Below, piece by piece: positions 40,620-50,231 of a DNA stretch of 64,000 nt. How positions within the stretch are numbered: the stretch's first letter is position 1; each line of letters starts with the position of its first letter. Made by a program: the position numbers and the translations under genes. The stretch comes from an uncultured Porphyromonadaceae bacterium (lineage in GTDB: Bacteria > Bacteroidota > Bacteroidia > Bacteroidales > Muribaculaceae): positions 1-64,000 of the forward strand of contig UQUV01000006.1 in the NCBI GenBank assembly GCA_900544305.1, written 5' to 3'. The notes below the pieces were generated by a model. The model was given only the letters and a program-made list of their open reading frames with translations, was not told the origin of the DNA and made no database searches.

Positions 40620-41945
40620 ATGAAAGTACATTTGATGACAATAGGGGTGATGATGGCGGCTGTATTTGCTGCGGGAGGTCAGGAAAGCTGGACGCTTGAC
40701 GACTGCATGCTGTATGCTGTTGAACACAACTATGAAGTGAAGAGCTCGCAACTGGCTTACGACGACACTCGGAGCGACTATCGCAGTGCGGTGGCTTCGT
40801 TTTTCCCGACGGTCGGCGCATCGCTGGGGGCGGATTTCAATTTCGGCCGTTCGATTGACCCGGAAACGAATACCTACAACAATCTGAAAACTTTCAACAA
40901 TGGCTATTCGCTCAGCGTTTCGTGGAATATTTTTGCCGGTGGGCAGATTGTCAACCAGTTCCGTAAGGCAAAAGTACAGAAAAGTCAGGCGCAGAATGCC
41001 TGGCAGGACAGTCGCGACGATATTGCCATAAAGGTGATGGATGCTTATGTGAACCTGCAATACTACGACCGTCTGTGTGCCATAATGGAGGCGAAGCGCG
41101 ACGACAGCTTTGCCACTCTCGAGAAAACAAGAAAAATGAAGGAGCTGGGCATGAACAGTGCCGTTGAACTGAGTCAGGCGCAGGCGCAGTTTGCCGGCGA
41201 CGATTATGCGTTGGTCAATGCGCAGGGACTTCGCGAAACGGCTCTGCTTACCTTGAAGCAAACGATGAATTACCCGGTTGCCGACACGCTTGTGCTGGCA
41301 GAAGTTTGTGATGGAACCTCGTTGGCCGCCGACAGTTGTACGGCCGACGAGGTGTTTGTCTTTGCCCGCCATAACAATCCGAAAATCCTTCAGGCTGCCT
41401 ATGAGCGTGATATGGCCGTCTACGATGTCCGTTCGGCGCGGGGTGCATTTGTGCCGTCGCTTCGGCTGAGTGCCGGTATTTCCAATTATTATTACCGTCA
41501 TTTCGGCTCTACAAACCTGCCTTATTCGGAACAGATGGATTTGAATTTCGGGCAATATGTCGGTGTCACGCTGAGCATTCCTCTGTTTAGCGGGCTGAGT
41601 CAGATTACGACGCTGAAAAAGGCAAAAAACCGCAGACTTGACACGCAACTGGCCTACGACGACCAACTGCAGGAACTTCGCATCAGCATCGAGCAGGCGG
41701 TGATTGACTTCCGCAACCTTTCGAAAGAGGCTGTGAAAATGGAAGAAAAAGCAGTCTCTGATTCCATTGCCTACACGTTTGCCAAGCGGAAATACGAAGA
41801 AGGGCTGATGAGTTTCCTCGATATGCAGCAGACGGCCAACACGTGGTACGAATCGCAGGCGGAATTGTTGAAAACCCGGCTGTTGCTGGGCGTAAAGCGC
41901 CGATTGCTTGACTATTACCGGACAAATACACTGATTGGAAAATAA
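40620..41945 (+). CDS. TolC-family outer-membrane efflux protein
   Basis: 441 residues. A signal peptide (MTIGVMMAAVFAAGGQ) is followed by WTLDDCMLYAVEHNYEVKSSQLAYDDTRSDYRSA, the usual opening of OEP proteins. Two similar halves of long helices and strands form the outer-membrane channel-tunnel, with SVSWNIFAGGQIVNQFRKAK and GVTLSIPLFSGLSQITTLKKAK as the paired strand/turn motifs. It is the outer component of the tripartite exporter encoded with the next three genes, which follow at 16, 18 and 12 bp. GC-rich at third codon positions. Confidence 0.92.
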   Translation: MKVHLMTIGVMMAAVFAAGGQESWTLDDCMLYAVEHNYEVKSSQLAYDDTRSDYRSAVASFFPTVGASLGADFNFGRSIDPETNTYNNLKTFNNGYSLSVSWNIFAGGQIVNQFRKAKVQKSQAQNAWQDSRDDIAIKVMDAYVNLQYYDRLCAIMEAKRDDSFATLEKTRKMKELGMNSAVELSQAQAQFAGDDYALVNAQGLRETALLTLKQTMNYPVADTLVLAEVCDGTSLAADSCTADEVFVFARHNNPKILQAAYERDMAVYDVRSARGAFVPSLRLSAGISNYYYRHFGSTNLPYSEQMDLNFGQYVGVTLSIPLFSGLSQITTLKKAKNRRLDTQLAYDDQLQELRISIEQAVIDFRNLSKEAVKMEEKAVSDSIAYTFAKRKYEEGLMSFLDMQQTANTWYESQAELLKTRLLLGVKRRLLDYYRTNTLIGK

Positions 41946-41961
41946 AAAAATACGTTGAAAC

Positions 41962-43212
41962 ATGGATATACAGTTGAAAAAAAGAAAATACGGAACGCCG
42001 CGGCAATGGACGGTTGCAGGAATCGTATTGGCGGTCGTAGTGCTGGCTGGAATGTTTTTCTATGCCAACCGGGGCACGGTGGTGCGTATTGACACGCGTA
42101 TAGTGGCCGTCGACAGTGTGCGCAAGGGCGAATTCAAGGACTATGTGCGTGTCGTCGGTCAGGTGCAGCCTATTTCTTCCCAGCAGTTGAGCCCGGAAGA
42201 AGGCGGTATCGTCGAAACGAAATTTGTGGAGGAAGGAGCGTCGGTTACGGCAGGACAGCCCATCCTGCGGCTGCGCAATTCCAACCTCGACCTCGAAATT
42301 CTGAATGCGGAAGCCAATCTTGCCGAGAAACAGAATTTTCTGCGCAACACGCAAGTGACCATGGAGCAGGACCGGTTGAACAATCAGACGGAGAAAATTC
42401 AGCTCGACATGGATGTGCGCCAGAAGAAACGTACCTACGAACAGTACAAGCGTCTGTATGCCGACGACCTCGTGTCGCGCGAGGACTATTTGAAGGCTGA
42501 GGAGGACTATGGTCTGGTGGTGGAAAAACGCCGTCTTGTTGCCGAGCGTCTGCGTCAGGATTCTATTTACAGAAGCATACAGATTTCCCAACTGGAAGAC
42601 GATTTGGAAAATATGCGCCGCAGTTTGGCCATGATACGCGACCGCCGCGCGAAACTGACGGTCTGCGCTCCCGTCGACGGCGAACTGGGACTGCTCGACG
42701 TGGAACTCGGCCAGAGCATTTCCGCCGGGCAGATGGTGGGGCGCATCAATGTGCTGTCGGGGCATAAGATAGAGGCGAAAATCGACGAGCATTATATCGA
42801 CCGCGTGGTGCCGGGACTGAGCGGAAATTTCGAACGTCAGGATTCCACTTTCCGGCTTCTGGTGAAAAAGGTGTATCCCGATGTGCGCGAAAACAAGTTT
42901 CAGACGGATTTCGTGTTTACCGGCAAGCGTCCCGACAATATCCGTACAGGACAGTCGTATTACATCAATCTTGAATTGGGTGCGCCGTCGGAAGGCATTC
43001 TGCTGCCTCGTGGAGCGTTTTTCTCCGAAACGGGAGGTACCTGGATCTTTGTATTGTCGGCCGACGGAAAAACGGCCCATAGGCGAGCCATACGTATCGG
43101 CCGCCAGAATCCCCGGTTCTATGAGGTGCTCGACGGCTTGCAGCCCGGCGAACGAGTGGTGCTGTCGGGATATGAACAGTTTAAGAATTGCGACAAGCTG
43201 ATTTTAGAATAA
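41962..43212 (+). CDS. HlyD/MacA-like membrane-fusion protein
   Basis: 416 residues. One N-terminal membrane anchor (WTVAGIVLAVVVLAGMFFYA). The barrel and lipoyl half-motifs are VRVVGQVQPISSQQLSPEEGGIVETKFVEEGASVTAGQPILRL and LTVCAPVDGELGLLDVELGQSISAGQMVGRI, separated by a long coiled-coil hairpin (~115-215). It bridges the inner-membrane ABC pair with the TolC-like channel. The substrate is unknown. Confidence 0.92.
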   Translation: MDIQLKKRKYGTPRQWTVAGIVLAVVVLAGMFFYANRGTVVRIDTRIVAVDSVRKGEFKDYVRVVGQVQPISSQQLSPEEGGIVETKFVEEGASVTAGQPILRLRNSNLDLEILNAEANLAEKQNFLRNTQVTMEQDRLNNQTEKIQLDMDVRQKKRTYEQYKRLYADDLVSREDYLKAEEDYGLVVEKRRLVAERLRQDSIYRSIQISQLEDDLENMRRSLAMIRDRRAKLTVCAPVDGELGLLDVELGQSISAGQMVGRINVLSGHKIEAKIDEHYIDRVVPGLSGNFERQDSTFRLLVKKVYPDVRENKFQTDFVFTGKRPDNIRTGQSYYINLELGAPSEGILLPRGAFFSETGGTWIFVLSADGKTAHRRAIRIGRQNPRFYEVLDGLQPGERVVLSGYEQFKNCDKLILE

Positions 43213-43230
43213 TATAAAAACCAAGAAATC

Positions 43231-43929
43231 ATGATAATCAAGACAACGAATTTGAGCAAATCGTTCCGGACGAGCGAGGTGGAGACGATTGCCGTGAACA
43301 ACCTTAATTTTGAAGTGGAAAAGGGCGAGTTTGTCGCCATAATGGGCCCTTCTGGCTGTGGAAAGACAACATTGCTGAACCTGTTGGGACTGCTCGATAC
43401 CCCGACAGGCGGCGTTTATGAACTGAACGGGCGCGACGTGTCGAAGCTGAACGAGCGCGACCGCACGTATCTTCGTCGGGGCAAGGTTGGCTTCATCTTC
43501 CAGAGTTTCAACCTGATAGACGAGCTGACGGTTTTTGAGAACATCGAACTGCCGCTGACCTATCTGAAAATAAAGAGCGGGGAGCGCCGCCGCATTGTGA
43601 CGGATTTGATGCGGCGCATGGAAATCAGCCACCGTGCAAGCCATTTTCCTCATCAGTTGTCGGGCGGTCAGCAGCAGCGCGTGGCGATAGCACGTGCCGT
43701 AGTGAGTTCTCCGGAACTGATTCTTGCCGACGAGCCGACAGGCAACCTTGACTCGAAAAACGGCGTGGAGGTGATGAACATCCTGTCGGAACTGAACGCC
43801 GGCGGAACGACGGTGGTGATGGTGACCCACAACCGCCGTGATGCGGAGTATGCACACCGTATTGTGGAAATGTTCGACGGCGAGATACTCGGCAGCGAGC
43901 AGACGGCAAACAGAAAAACGAATATTTAA
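43231..43929 (+). CDS. ABC transporter ATPase (MacB/LolD type)
   Basis: 232 residues, a single complete nucleotide-binding domain. Walker A GPSGCGKTTLLNLLG near residue 37, Q-loop FIFQSFNLIDELTV, signature LSGGQQQRVAIARA, Walker B LILADEPTGNLDSKNG, and the H-loop VMVTHNRRDAEYA. The LLGLLDTPTGGVYELNGRDV segment is typical of the MacB/LolD branch that drives mechanotransmission permeases. It powers the permease encoded next. Confidence 0.96.
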   Translation: MIIKTTNLSKSFRTSEVETIAVNNLNFEVEKGEFVAIMGPSGCGKTTLLNLLGLLDTPTGGVYELNGRDVSKLNERDRTYLRRGKVGFIFQSFNLIDELTVFENIELPLTYLKIKSGERRRIVTDLMRRMEISHRASHFPHQLSGGQQQRVAIARAVVSSPELILADEPTGNLDSKNGVEVMNILSELNAGGTTVVMVTHNRRDAEYAHRIVEMFDGEILGSEQTANRKTNI

Positions 43930-43941
43930 ACCTGAGAGGCA

Positions 43942-46296
43942 ATGAAAACACTGTATAGAAATCTGATGTTCGTGTTCCGGCGTTTCCGGACCTCGACGTT
44001 GCTGAACGTGATAGGGCTGTCGGTTGCCCTGGCGGTGTTTATGGTGATAATGCTGCAGGTGTATTACGACCGCACTTACAATGGCTGTATTCCCGGCAAT
44101 GAGCGGATATGCGTCGTTTCGTGGCCGGATGAGGAAGAACACGTAAATTATGCTTTTGTGAGCCCGAAATGGAGTGAGACGATAGGAGGATTGTCGCCAC
44201 ATGTTGAATCGTATGCCTATATTGAGGCTGGGAGCGTGGCGAGCGACAAGCTGTTTTATATCAACGAGCAGCCTGTAAAAGGGCGATATTTATGTGTGTC
44301 TGAAAGCATTGTTGATGTTCTGGAACTGGAAATGATTGCAGGCGATGCCCGCTGCTTGAGAAATCCGAACACGGTGCTTGTTCCGGAAAGTTTTGCGATG
44401 AATTGTTTCGGGACGCTTGACGTGATAGGAAAAACAGTGGACAGGGATAGGAAAATGGCGATTGGCGGCATTTATAAAGATATGCCGGAGAACAACAGTT
44501 TTAAAAATTGTGTCTATGCCGGTATCGACAGAACGGTTTATGGCGAGCAGTGGGAAAATTGGCATATGAACGGCTTCGCGTTGCTCGTGAAGCTGGATTC
44601 CGGCGACGCTGCAGCCGGATTGAAGGAGCAGGCCAACAACTTTTTGAAAAATGCGAAGAAAGAAGGAACACGTTTTTTCTGGAATGAATTTGAACTTACT
44701 CCCCTTTCTCAGATTCACTATATGGAGAATATTGCCGGATGCCATTGGTTTGACGCACCGGTAAAGCAGCAGACTGAAGACATATTGGTGTTCATATCAC
44801 TGTTGATTATCCTGATTGCGGGCATAAATTATGTGAATTTCTCCAATGCCTTAATCCCGATGAGGGTTAAAAGCGTCAATACACAAAAAATATTGGGTGC
44901 GACCCGTTTACGCTTGTGTATTACGCTGGTGGTCGAGTCGGTGGTTGTCTGTCTGTTTTCGGTCTTGCTTGCATTCGGGTTGGTTTATACCTTCTCTATT
45001 TCTTCGTATTCGTGGTTGGTGGAAGCGGACTTGTCGTTTGCCGATAGTCTTCCGGTTGTAATCGGAATGGTAGTTGTTGCTGTATTGGTTGGAGTAATTG
45101 CAAGCGTAGTTCCGGCTTTGCGTCTTACATCTTATACTCCGGCTGTGGTGCTGAAAGGTAGTTTTGGCGTATCAAAAACCGGACAGGCTGTAAGAAAAAC
45201 AATGGTGGGTATTCAGTTTTTTGTGTCGTCTGCATTGATTGTCGCCTCGTTGTTGATGCATAAACAGCAGCAGTACCTCATCCGAACTGCCGATTATGGT
45301 TTTGAGAAGGATGAATTGGTTGCCTGCAATTTGGGGCAGGTTTCGGAGTTGCCCGAAGATTTGACCGTGGTGGTCAATGATATGCGTGCGTTGCCATTTG
45401 TCAGTGACGCTTCTCTTTCTTGGAGTCCGATGGGTGTGGACGGGAATACGCAGGGGTGGGTTTTTCAGTCGCCCGAAGGAGAAAATGTGGAGCCGGCAAC
45501 AATGTTTGCATCGGCTGACTATTTGAAAACGATGGGAATCAAACTTTTGGCAGGTCGGGATTTTAAAGAAGGAGATAAAAATGTCGTTCTTGTCAATAAG
45601 CTTGCCAGCGAAGCATATAAAGAAACTCTTTCAATAGGGCGGGAAATATTTTTTGGAAAAAATAAATTTACCGTTATCGGAGTTTTTGATGATGTGAAGT
45701 TTGAATCGTTGCGGCAGTATTCGAAGCCGTTGATGATTGTCAATATGCCTTATTCGATGCGGGTGTTGAATATTCGTATCAAAAAAGGAACCAATATGTT
45801 TGATGCGGTGGACAATATTCAGAAGGTTTTGAAAAAATATGATGAGAATTATCCTTTCGAGGTACGCTTTTATGAGGAGGTAATGGAGAAAGCTTACCAA
45901 AAAGAACGCAAAATGACGGGTTTGATTACTTCATTCTCCTTGCTGGCGGTGCTGATAAGCATTATCGGAGTATTTGGTCTGGTGATGTTTGACTGTGAAT
46001 ACCGCAAGCGTGAGATTGCCGTGCGGAAGGTGTTCGGTTCGACGACGAGCGATATTGTCAGGATGTTCAATGTGAAGTATGTAAAAATACTACTTGTGAG
46101 CTTTGTGCTGTCAGTGCCGGTATCGTATTGGATAGTAAGCCGTTGGCTGGAGAATTTCGCCTATAAGACAGAGATGAGCTGGTGGGTGTTTGCCCTGGCG
46201 TTTGTTCTCCTTTTGGTGGTAACGGTGGGTACGGTCACTTATCAATGCTGGCGTGCCGCTCATACGTCGCCGGTAGAAAATCTGAAATATGAATAA
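43942..46296 (+). CDS. ABC transporter permease, two FtsX/MacB units
   Basis: 784 residues. The layout is a membrane segment near residue 18, a MacB-type periplasmic core, then three membrane segments of an FtsX domain (FISLLIILIAGINYVNFSNALIPMRVKSVNTQKILGATR). A second periplasmic domain and a second FtsX domain follow (SLLAVLISIIGVFGLVMFDCEYRKREIAVRKVFGST). This double form is common in Bacteroidota. Relatives of MacB export peptides, macrolides or lipoproteins, so the substrate is open. It is last in the tripartite operon and followed by a strong terminator. Confidence 0.9.
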   Translation: MKTLYRNLMFVFRRFRTSTLLNVIGLSVALAVFMVIMLQVYYDRTYNGCIPGNERICVVSWPDEEEHVNYAFVSPKWSETIGGLSPHVESYAYIEAGSVASDKLFYINEQPVKGRYLCVSESIVDVLELEMIAGDARCLRNPNTVLVPESFAMNCFGTLDVIGKTVDRDRKMAIGGIYKDMPENNSFKNCVYAGIDRTVYGEQWENWHMNGFALLVKLDSGDAAAGLKEQANNFLKNAKKEGTRFFWNEFELTPLSQIHYMENIAGCHWFDAPVKQQTEDILVFISLLIILIAGINYVNFSNALIPMRVKSVNTQKILGATRLRLCITLVVESVVVCLFSVLLAFGLVYTFSISSYSWLVEADLSFADSLPVVIGMVVVAVLVGVIASVVPALRLTSYTPAVVLKGSFGVSKTGQAVRKTMVGIQFFVSSALIVASLLMHKQQQYLIRTADYGFEKDELVACNLGQVSELPEDLTVVVNDMRALPFVSDASLSWSPMGVDGNTQGWVFQSPEGENVEPATMFASADYLKTMGIKLLAGRDFKEGDKNVVLVNKLASEAYKETLSIGREIFFGKNKFTVIGVFDDVKFESLRQYSKPLMIVNMPYSMRVLNIRIKKGTNMFDAVDNIQKVLKKYDENYPFEVRFYEEVMEKAYQKERKMTGLITSFSLLAVLISIIGVFGLVMFDCEYRKREIAVRKVFGSTTSDIVRMFNVKYVKILLVSFVLSVPVSYWIVSRWLENFAYKTEMSWWVFALAFVLLLVVTVGTVTYQCWRAAHTSPVENLKYE

Positions 46297-46334
46297 GTTG
46301 GCTTTTGAGCATAATACCAATTTCTTATAAGCGG

Positions 46335-46380
46335 AAAGGGCAGAAAATACGAATCCATTTCGTGTTTCGGCCCTTTTTGC
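46335..46380 (+). terminator. Terminator of the efflux operon
   Basis: AAAGGGC (46335-46341) pairs with GCCCTTT (46370-46376), continued inward by an imperfect stem, and is followed by TT. It lies 39 bp after the permease stop. Confidence 0.8.
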
Positions 46381-46390
46381 TTAAATTTGG

Positions 46391-46480
46391 ATAATATAGG
46401 ATGCGGTTCGGGATAGTCAAACTTGAAAACTTTGTTTTCGTTTGTCTCTCCACTCACCTTTCGCTATATTTGTAAAATAT
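46391..46480 (+). repeat. Intergenic repeat with built-in promoter, copy 2
   Basis: It is related to 17321-17400, sharing GATGCGGTTCGG, AAACTTGAAAACT, GTTTTCGTTTG and CTCACCTTT. TTTG (46441-46444), a 20-bp gap and TATATTTG (46465-46472) keep the same promoter spacing as copy 1. It reads toward the response-regulator gene. Confidence 0.7.
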
Positions 46481-46589
46481 AGGTTGCGTAGCTATATTAG
46501 GATAGAAGAACGCAAGAACAGATTTTGAATTAATAAGCATGGAAAGTATGTTCTTCTGTCAAATATCAACTTGAACATTGAAAACGTTA

Positions 46590-47933
46590 ATGACAGTGAG
46601 AAAAAAAGGCAAACTATTGGTGGTCGACGACAATCGGAATGTGCTGGTTTCGGTGAAGATGCTGCTTTCTTCGGTTTTTGAAGAGGTGGAGACTCTGAAT
46701 TCTCCGAAGCGGATGTTGCAGACGGTGGCCGACAGCGCGATCGATGTGGTGCTGCTGGACATGAACTTTGTGTCGGGAGTCAACAACGGCAACGAAGGAC
46801 TGTTTTGGCTTCGGGAGCTTCTGCGCCGGTTTCCGCAGGTGCCGGTGGTGCTGTTTACCGCCTATGCCGACATACAGCTGGCTGTGCAGGCCATGAAGGA
46901 CGGCGCGTTTGACTTTGTGGAAAAGCCGTGGGACAACCGTAAACTGACGGAAGTGCTCTGCAACGCGTACGACTATCGCCGGAGCCGTATGCCGAAAGCG
47001 GTCGGACGGCGCGAAGAGGCTATGTACTGGGGCGAATCGGCCGCGATGAAACATCTTCGTTTCATGGTGGAGAAAGTGGCGGCAACTGATGCCAACGTGC
47101 TGATAACCGGAGAAAACGGAACCGGCAAGGACCTGTTGGCAAAGGAACTGCACCGGCTTTCCTCGCGAAGCGGGCAGAAGATGGTGTGTGTCGATATGGG
47201 GGCGATTACCGAAAGCCTGTTTGAAAGCGAACTGTTCGGCCATGTGAAGGGGGCATTTACCGATGCCCGGACTGACCGGAAAGGATATGTGGAGGAGGCC
47301 GACGGGGGTACGCTGTTTCTCGATGAAATAGGCAATCTGCCGTTGCGACAGCAGTCGAAGCTGCTGAATGTGTTGCAGCGCCGCTGTGTGACAAGGGTGG
47401 GAAGCAACAGTCCCGTTGCTGTCGACATCCGACTGATTTGTGCCACCAACAAGAATTTGCCGAAAATGGTGGCTGACGAAGAATTCAGGGAAGATCTGCT
47501 TTACCGTATCAACACGATACACCTGGAGCTGCCTCCGTTGCGTGAGCGCAAGGAGGACATACGCTCTCTGGCAGAGCGTTTTTTTGCTCATTTTTCGGAA
47601 GTGTACGGAAAAACGGTCGGGGCGTTCGCTCCCGACGCTTTGGCGGCAATGGAGAGCTATGCTTGGCCGGGAAATATCCGGGAGTTGCGGCACACGGTGG
47701 AAAAGGCTGTGATTATTGCCGATGGCGATATTGTGGGAAAAGAAGAATTGCAGATTTCGAGAGGTGTCACGTCGGAGCCGGCTACGGGCGGCACGCTGGA
47801 GGAGATGGAGCGCAGCATGATTCAGGAAGCGTTGCGGCGTTGCGACAACAATCTGTCGATGGTGGCTTCATCGCTGGGAATTACCCGACAGACACTTTAC
47901 AATAAAATCAAACGGTATAACATTAAGTTCTAA
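46590..47933 (+). CDS. Sigma-54-dependent response regulator (NtrC type)
   Basis: 447 residues from the ATG at 46590. A TTG at 46578 is also in frame. Receiver domain with GKLLVVDDNRNVLVSVKMLL and the phosphorylated Asp in VVLLDMNF, then the output-face Thr and Lys in LFTAYAD and FVEKPW. The AAA+ domain has Walker A GENGTGKDLLAKE, Walker B GGTLFLDEIG, and GAFTDA in place of the canonical GAFTGA sigma-54 loop. Fis-type HTH at the end (NLSMVASSLGITRQTLYNKIKRY). It activates sigma-54 promoters when phosphorylated by the kinase encoded next, with a 1-nt TAATG overlap. The efflux operon is a natural target, but no clear -24/-12 site is seen there. Confidence 0.93.
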   Translation: MTVRKKGKLLVVDDNRNVLVSVKMLLSSVFEEVETLNSPKRMLQTVADSAIDVVLLDMNFVSGVNNGNEGLFWLRELLRRFPQVPVVLFTAYADIQLAVQAMKDGAFDFVEKPWDNRKLTEVLCNAYDYRRSRMPKAVGRREEAMYWGESAAMKHLRFMVEKVAATDANVLITGENGTGKDLLAKELHRLSSRSGQKMVCVDMGAITESLFESELFGHVKGAFTDARTDRKGYVEEADGGTLFLDEIGNLPLRQQSKLLNVLQRRCVTRVGSNSPVAVDIRLICATNKNLPKMVADEEFREDLLYRINTIHLELPPLRERKEDIRSLAERFFAHFSEVYGKTVGAFAPDALAAMESYAWPGNIRELRHTVEKAVIIADGDIVGKEELQISRGVTSEPATGGTLEEMERSMIQEALRRCDNNLSMVASSLGITRQTLYNKIKRYNIKF

Positions 47934-49222
47934 TGAAGTTTGCTTTGGTTCAGATAGCGATGTCATTGTTGCTGGCCGTTGTGGCAGGTGGCGGATGCTT
48001 TTGGATGTCGGGCGACACGCTGTTGTCGTTTGCCGTGGGGGCGTGTGCGGGTTTTGTCGCCGTGTGTCTTGTGTTTGTCCATGATGTCCGCCGGTCGTTG
48101 TCGAAGTTGGGAGTGATGGTGGAGGCATTGCGCAACAGCGATTTCTCGATGCGGTTCTTCGACCGCGGAAAAGCCGACTACAACCGTGCGCTGGAGGAAC
48201 TGGCCGCCATTTTCAAGACTGAAAAAATGAAGCTGAAGGCAAACGAATATTTCTACGGGCTGATTCTGGATTCGGTGAATGCCGGGGTGATAGCTGTAGA
48301 GGAGAACGGAAACGTGCGGCTTTGCAACCGTCAGGCATTGTCGCTGCTGGGAGTGAGCGTACTGACCAACGAGGTGCAGCTCGACAGGGTTTCGGAAGGG
48401 CTTCGGCATGCTTTCCGCACGATGTCGGTGGGGGAAGTGCGGCTGGTGACTTTCCCGTCGGCGGAAGGTGTGGCGAATGTGTCGGTCGGCCTGTCGCAGA
48501 TTACGGCAAACGACGGCCACCGTATCAATATCTATATTCTGAACAATATCTATTCCGTTATCGACCGTCAGGAAGTGGATGCGTGGATGAAACTGACACG
48601 AGTGCTGACACATGAGATTATGAACGGCATTGCTCCCATCAATTCGTTGAGCGACAGCCTGCTGCATAAGACTTCGGCAGAGATGGACGATATTCGGGAG
48701 GGGCTGGATGTGATTCGTTCCACATCCGACGGACTGATGCGCTTCATCCGGTCGTACCGCAGTTTCTCAGCCATACCCGAGCCGAAAAAGCAGTTGCTTT
48801 ATGTGGCGGATGTTGCCAGATATGTGCTCAGCATGCAGAAGCACGAGTTGGAGGGCATGGCGGTGGAACTTGTCATTGCCACCGACGACTTGATCGTGAA
48901 TGCCGATGAAACGCAGCTGTATCAGGTGTTGTCGAACCTGCTGAAAAACGCCGTTGAGGCCGGTGCGAAGAAATTGCGAATCAGTGCGGAAACCGACAGG
49001 GACGAGTCGGTGATTATAGATGTGAGCGATGATGCGCCGGTTGTCGACGACGAGTGCCTGCAGCAGATTTTCGTTCCGTTTTTTACCACTAAGCCGGAAG
49101 GGTCGGGAATAGGGCTGTCGGTGGCTCGGCGTATTCTGAACCTTCACGAGGGCACGCTCCGGTTGCTACAACCCTCACCCTACAGGCATTACACGAAAAC
49201 TTTCCGTTTGCAGATTCCTTGA
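47933..49222 (+). CDS. Sensor histidine kinase
   Basis: 429 residues. Two N-terminal membrane segments lie within residues 1-50 with almost no periplasmic loop, so it probably senses within the membrane. A PAS-like domain follows (ILDSVNAGVIAVEENGNVRLCNRQALSLLG). The phospho-acceptor His is in RVLTHEIMNGIAPINSLSD. The ATP-binding N-box is DETQLYQVLSNLLKNAVEA, the G1 region is IIDVSDDAPVV, and the G2 box is GSGIGLSVARRI. It pairs with the sigma-54 response regulator. The architecture resembles NtrY-type kinases. Confidence 0.92.
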   Translation: MKFALVQIAMSLLLAVVAGGGCFWMSGDTLLSFAVGACAGFVAVCLVFVHDVRRSLSKLGVMVEALRNSDFSMRFFDRGKADYNRALEELAAIFKTEKMKLKANEYFYGLILDSVNAGVIAVEENGNVRLCNRQALSLLGVSVLTNEVQLDRVSEGLRHAFRTMSVGEVRLVTFPSAEGVANVSVGLSQITANDGHRINIYILNNIYSVIDRQEVDAWMKLTRVLTHEIMNGIAPINSLSDSLLHKTSAEMDDIREGLDVIRSTSDGLMRFIRSYRSFSAIPEPKKQLLYVADVARYVLSMQKHELEGMAVELVIATDDLIVNADETQLYQVLSNLLKNAVEAGAKKLRISAETDRDESVIIDVSDDAPVVDDECLQQIFVPFFTTKPEGSGIGLSVARRILNLHEGTLRLLQPSPYRHYTKTFRLQIP

Positions 49223-49287
49223 CGGAAGTGGCCGGAAAAATGGCTTTCGTTCTTGAAATGCTGAGGGAAAATTACTATTTTAGGAGT

Positions 49288-50073
49288 ATGAAAAAGCTAT
49301 TGTATGTGCATGGGTATAACGGTTCTCCCGACGGCGGAAGCTGTAGGCTGTTCAAGAAGCATAAGCCGGAAAACTGGGAGGTCATCGGCATGGACTATTG
49401 CCAGGATGACTGTGAGCTGGCGTTGCGCCAGATTCGTGAAACGATTGAACGTGAGGGAATTGATGTGGTTGTCGGCTGCTCGTTGGGCGGATTCCTGACG
49501 TTGCTCACTACGGGCGTGCGGCGTTTTGTGGTCAATCCGTGTTATCTGCCTTCTGTCGAGCTGCCGAAGCTGAAGCCTTTTGAAGGATTTCCGGCACCAT
49601 CACCGGAACTGATAGCCACTTATGCGGCTCAGGAATGGCGGCTGAAGCAGTTGCCCGATGAGGACCTGAAGAACATCACGCCTCTCTTTGGCGATTCCGA
49701 CGAGCTTCTGGGGCTGAAATACAAGGATATGATGGCGGACGATTTGGGCATTCTCGGAAGTATCGTTCCGTCGCAGCACCACATATCGGAAGAGGCGGTG
49801 CAGTTGGTTTGCCAGATGCTTTCCGACGAACGGATGAAGGATGCCCACCGGCATTCGTTTGAAAACGAGGAAGAAATCAAAGCATCGGAAACCTGCGGCT
49901 GCTTTTCGTGCTGCCGAACTTTCGCGCCCATTGAAATAGAGGACTGGGTGGACGATGCCGACGGGAGAACGGCCCTTTGTCCGTATTGCCACACCGATGC
50001 CGTCATCGGCGACGCCTCCGGTCTCCCCCTCGACAAAACCTTCCTCCACGCCATGAACCTCCGTTGGTTTTAG
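49288..50073 (+). CDS. YqiA-like esterase fused to a C-terminal cysteine-rich domain
   Basis: 261 residues from the ATG at 49288, 5 bp after an AGGAG; the longer frame from 49219 has a poor N terminus. The alpha/beta hydrolase part covers ~1-190: LLYVHGYNGSPDGGS and the nucleophile elbow VVGCSLGGFLTLL with Ser near residue 72, then a likely Asp and the His in SQHHISEE. This resembles UPF0227/YqiA, small acyl-CoA or ester hydrolases. The last ~60 residues hold ETCGCFSCCRTF and TALCPYCHTDAVIGDASG, a small zinc-ribbon-like module that also occurs as a separate protein. The fusion is unusual. It follows the kinase gene by 65 bp. Confidence 0.8.
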   Translation: MKKLLYVHGYNGSPDGGSCRLFKKHKPENWEVIGMDYCQDDCELALRQIRETIEREGIDVVVGCSLGGFLTLLTTGVRRFVVNPCYLPSVELPKLKPFEGFPAPSPELIATYAAQEWRLKQLPDEDLKNITPLFGDSDELLGLKYKDMMADDLGILGSIVPSQHHISEEAVQLVCQMLSDERMKDAHRHSFENEEEIKASETCGCFSCCRTFAPIEIEDWVDDADGRTALCPYCHTDAVIGDASGLPLDKTFLHAMNLRWF

Positions 50074-50196
50074 AATTAGTGGAAAGTTGGATATTTTGAT
50101 GATTTTCCGGGAAATTATGTTTAAAAACGGTATTTTTATGTCTGTTCTTAATGTTATATTGTCAGAAAATTGGTGATTCATTTGATTTCTTTGCAT

Positions 50197-50204
50197 TATC
50201 TTTG
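50197..50204 (+). promoter_or_regulatory. Probable -7 box of the GH144-like gene
   Basis: TATCTTTG at 50197-50204 matches the Bacteroidota -7 consensus and lies 27 bp before the start codon. No well-spaced -33 is seen. Confidence 0.5.
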
Positions 50205-50231
50205 TCTCCAAATTAGTTTACATTTGGTGTT

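Noticed and set aside
40491..43080. 490- and 465-codon antisense ORFs opposite the TolC and HlyD genes
   Set aside because: His/Arg-rich translations without domains, overlapping well-supported genes and caused by GC-rich third positions.
46614..47693. 359-codon antisense ORF opposite the sigma-54 regulator
   Set aside because: A shadow of the well-supported regulator; the product is low-complexity His/Gln/Arg-rich.
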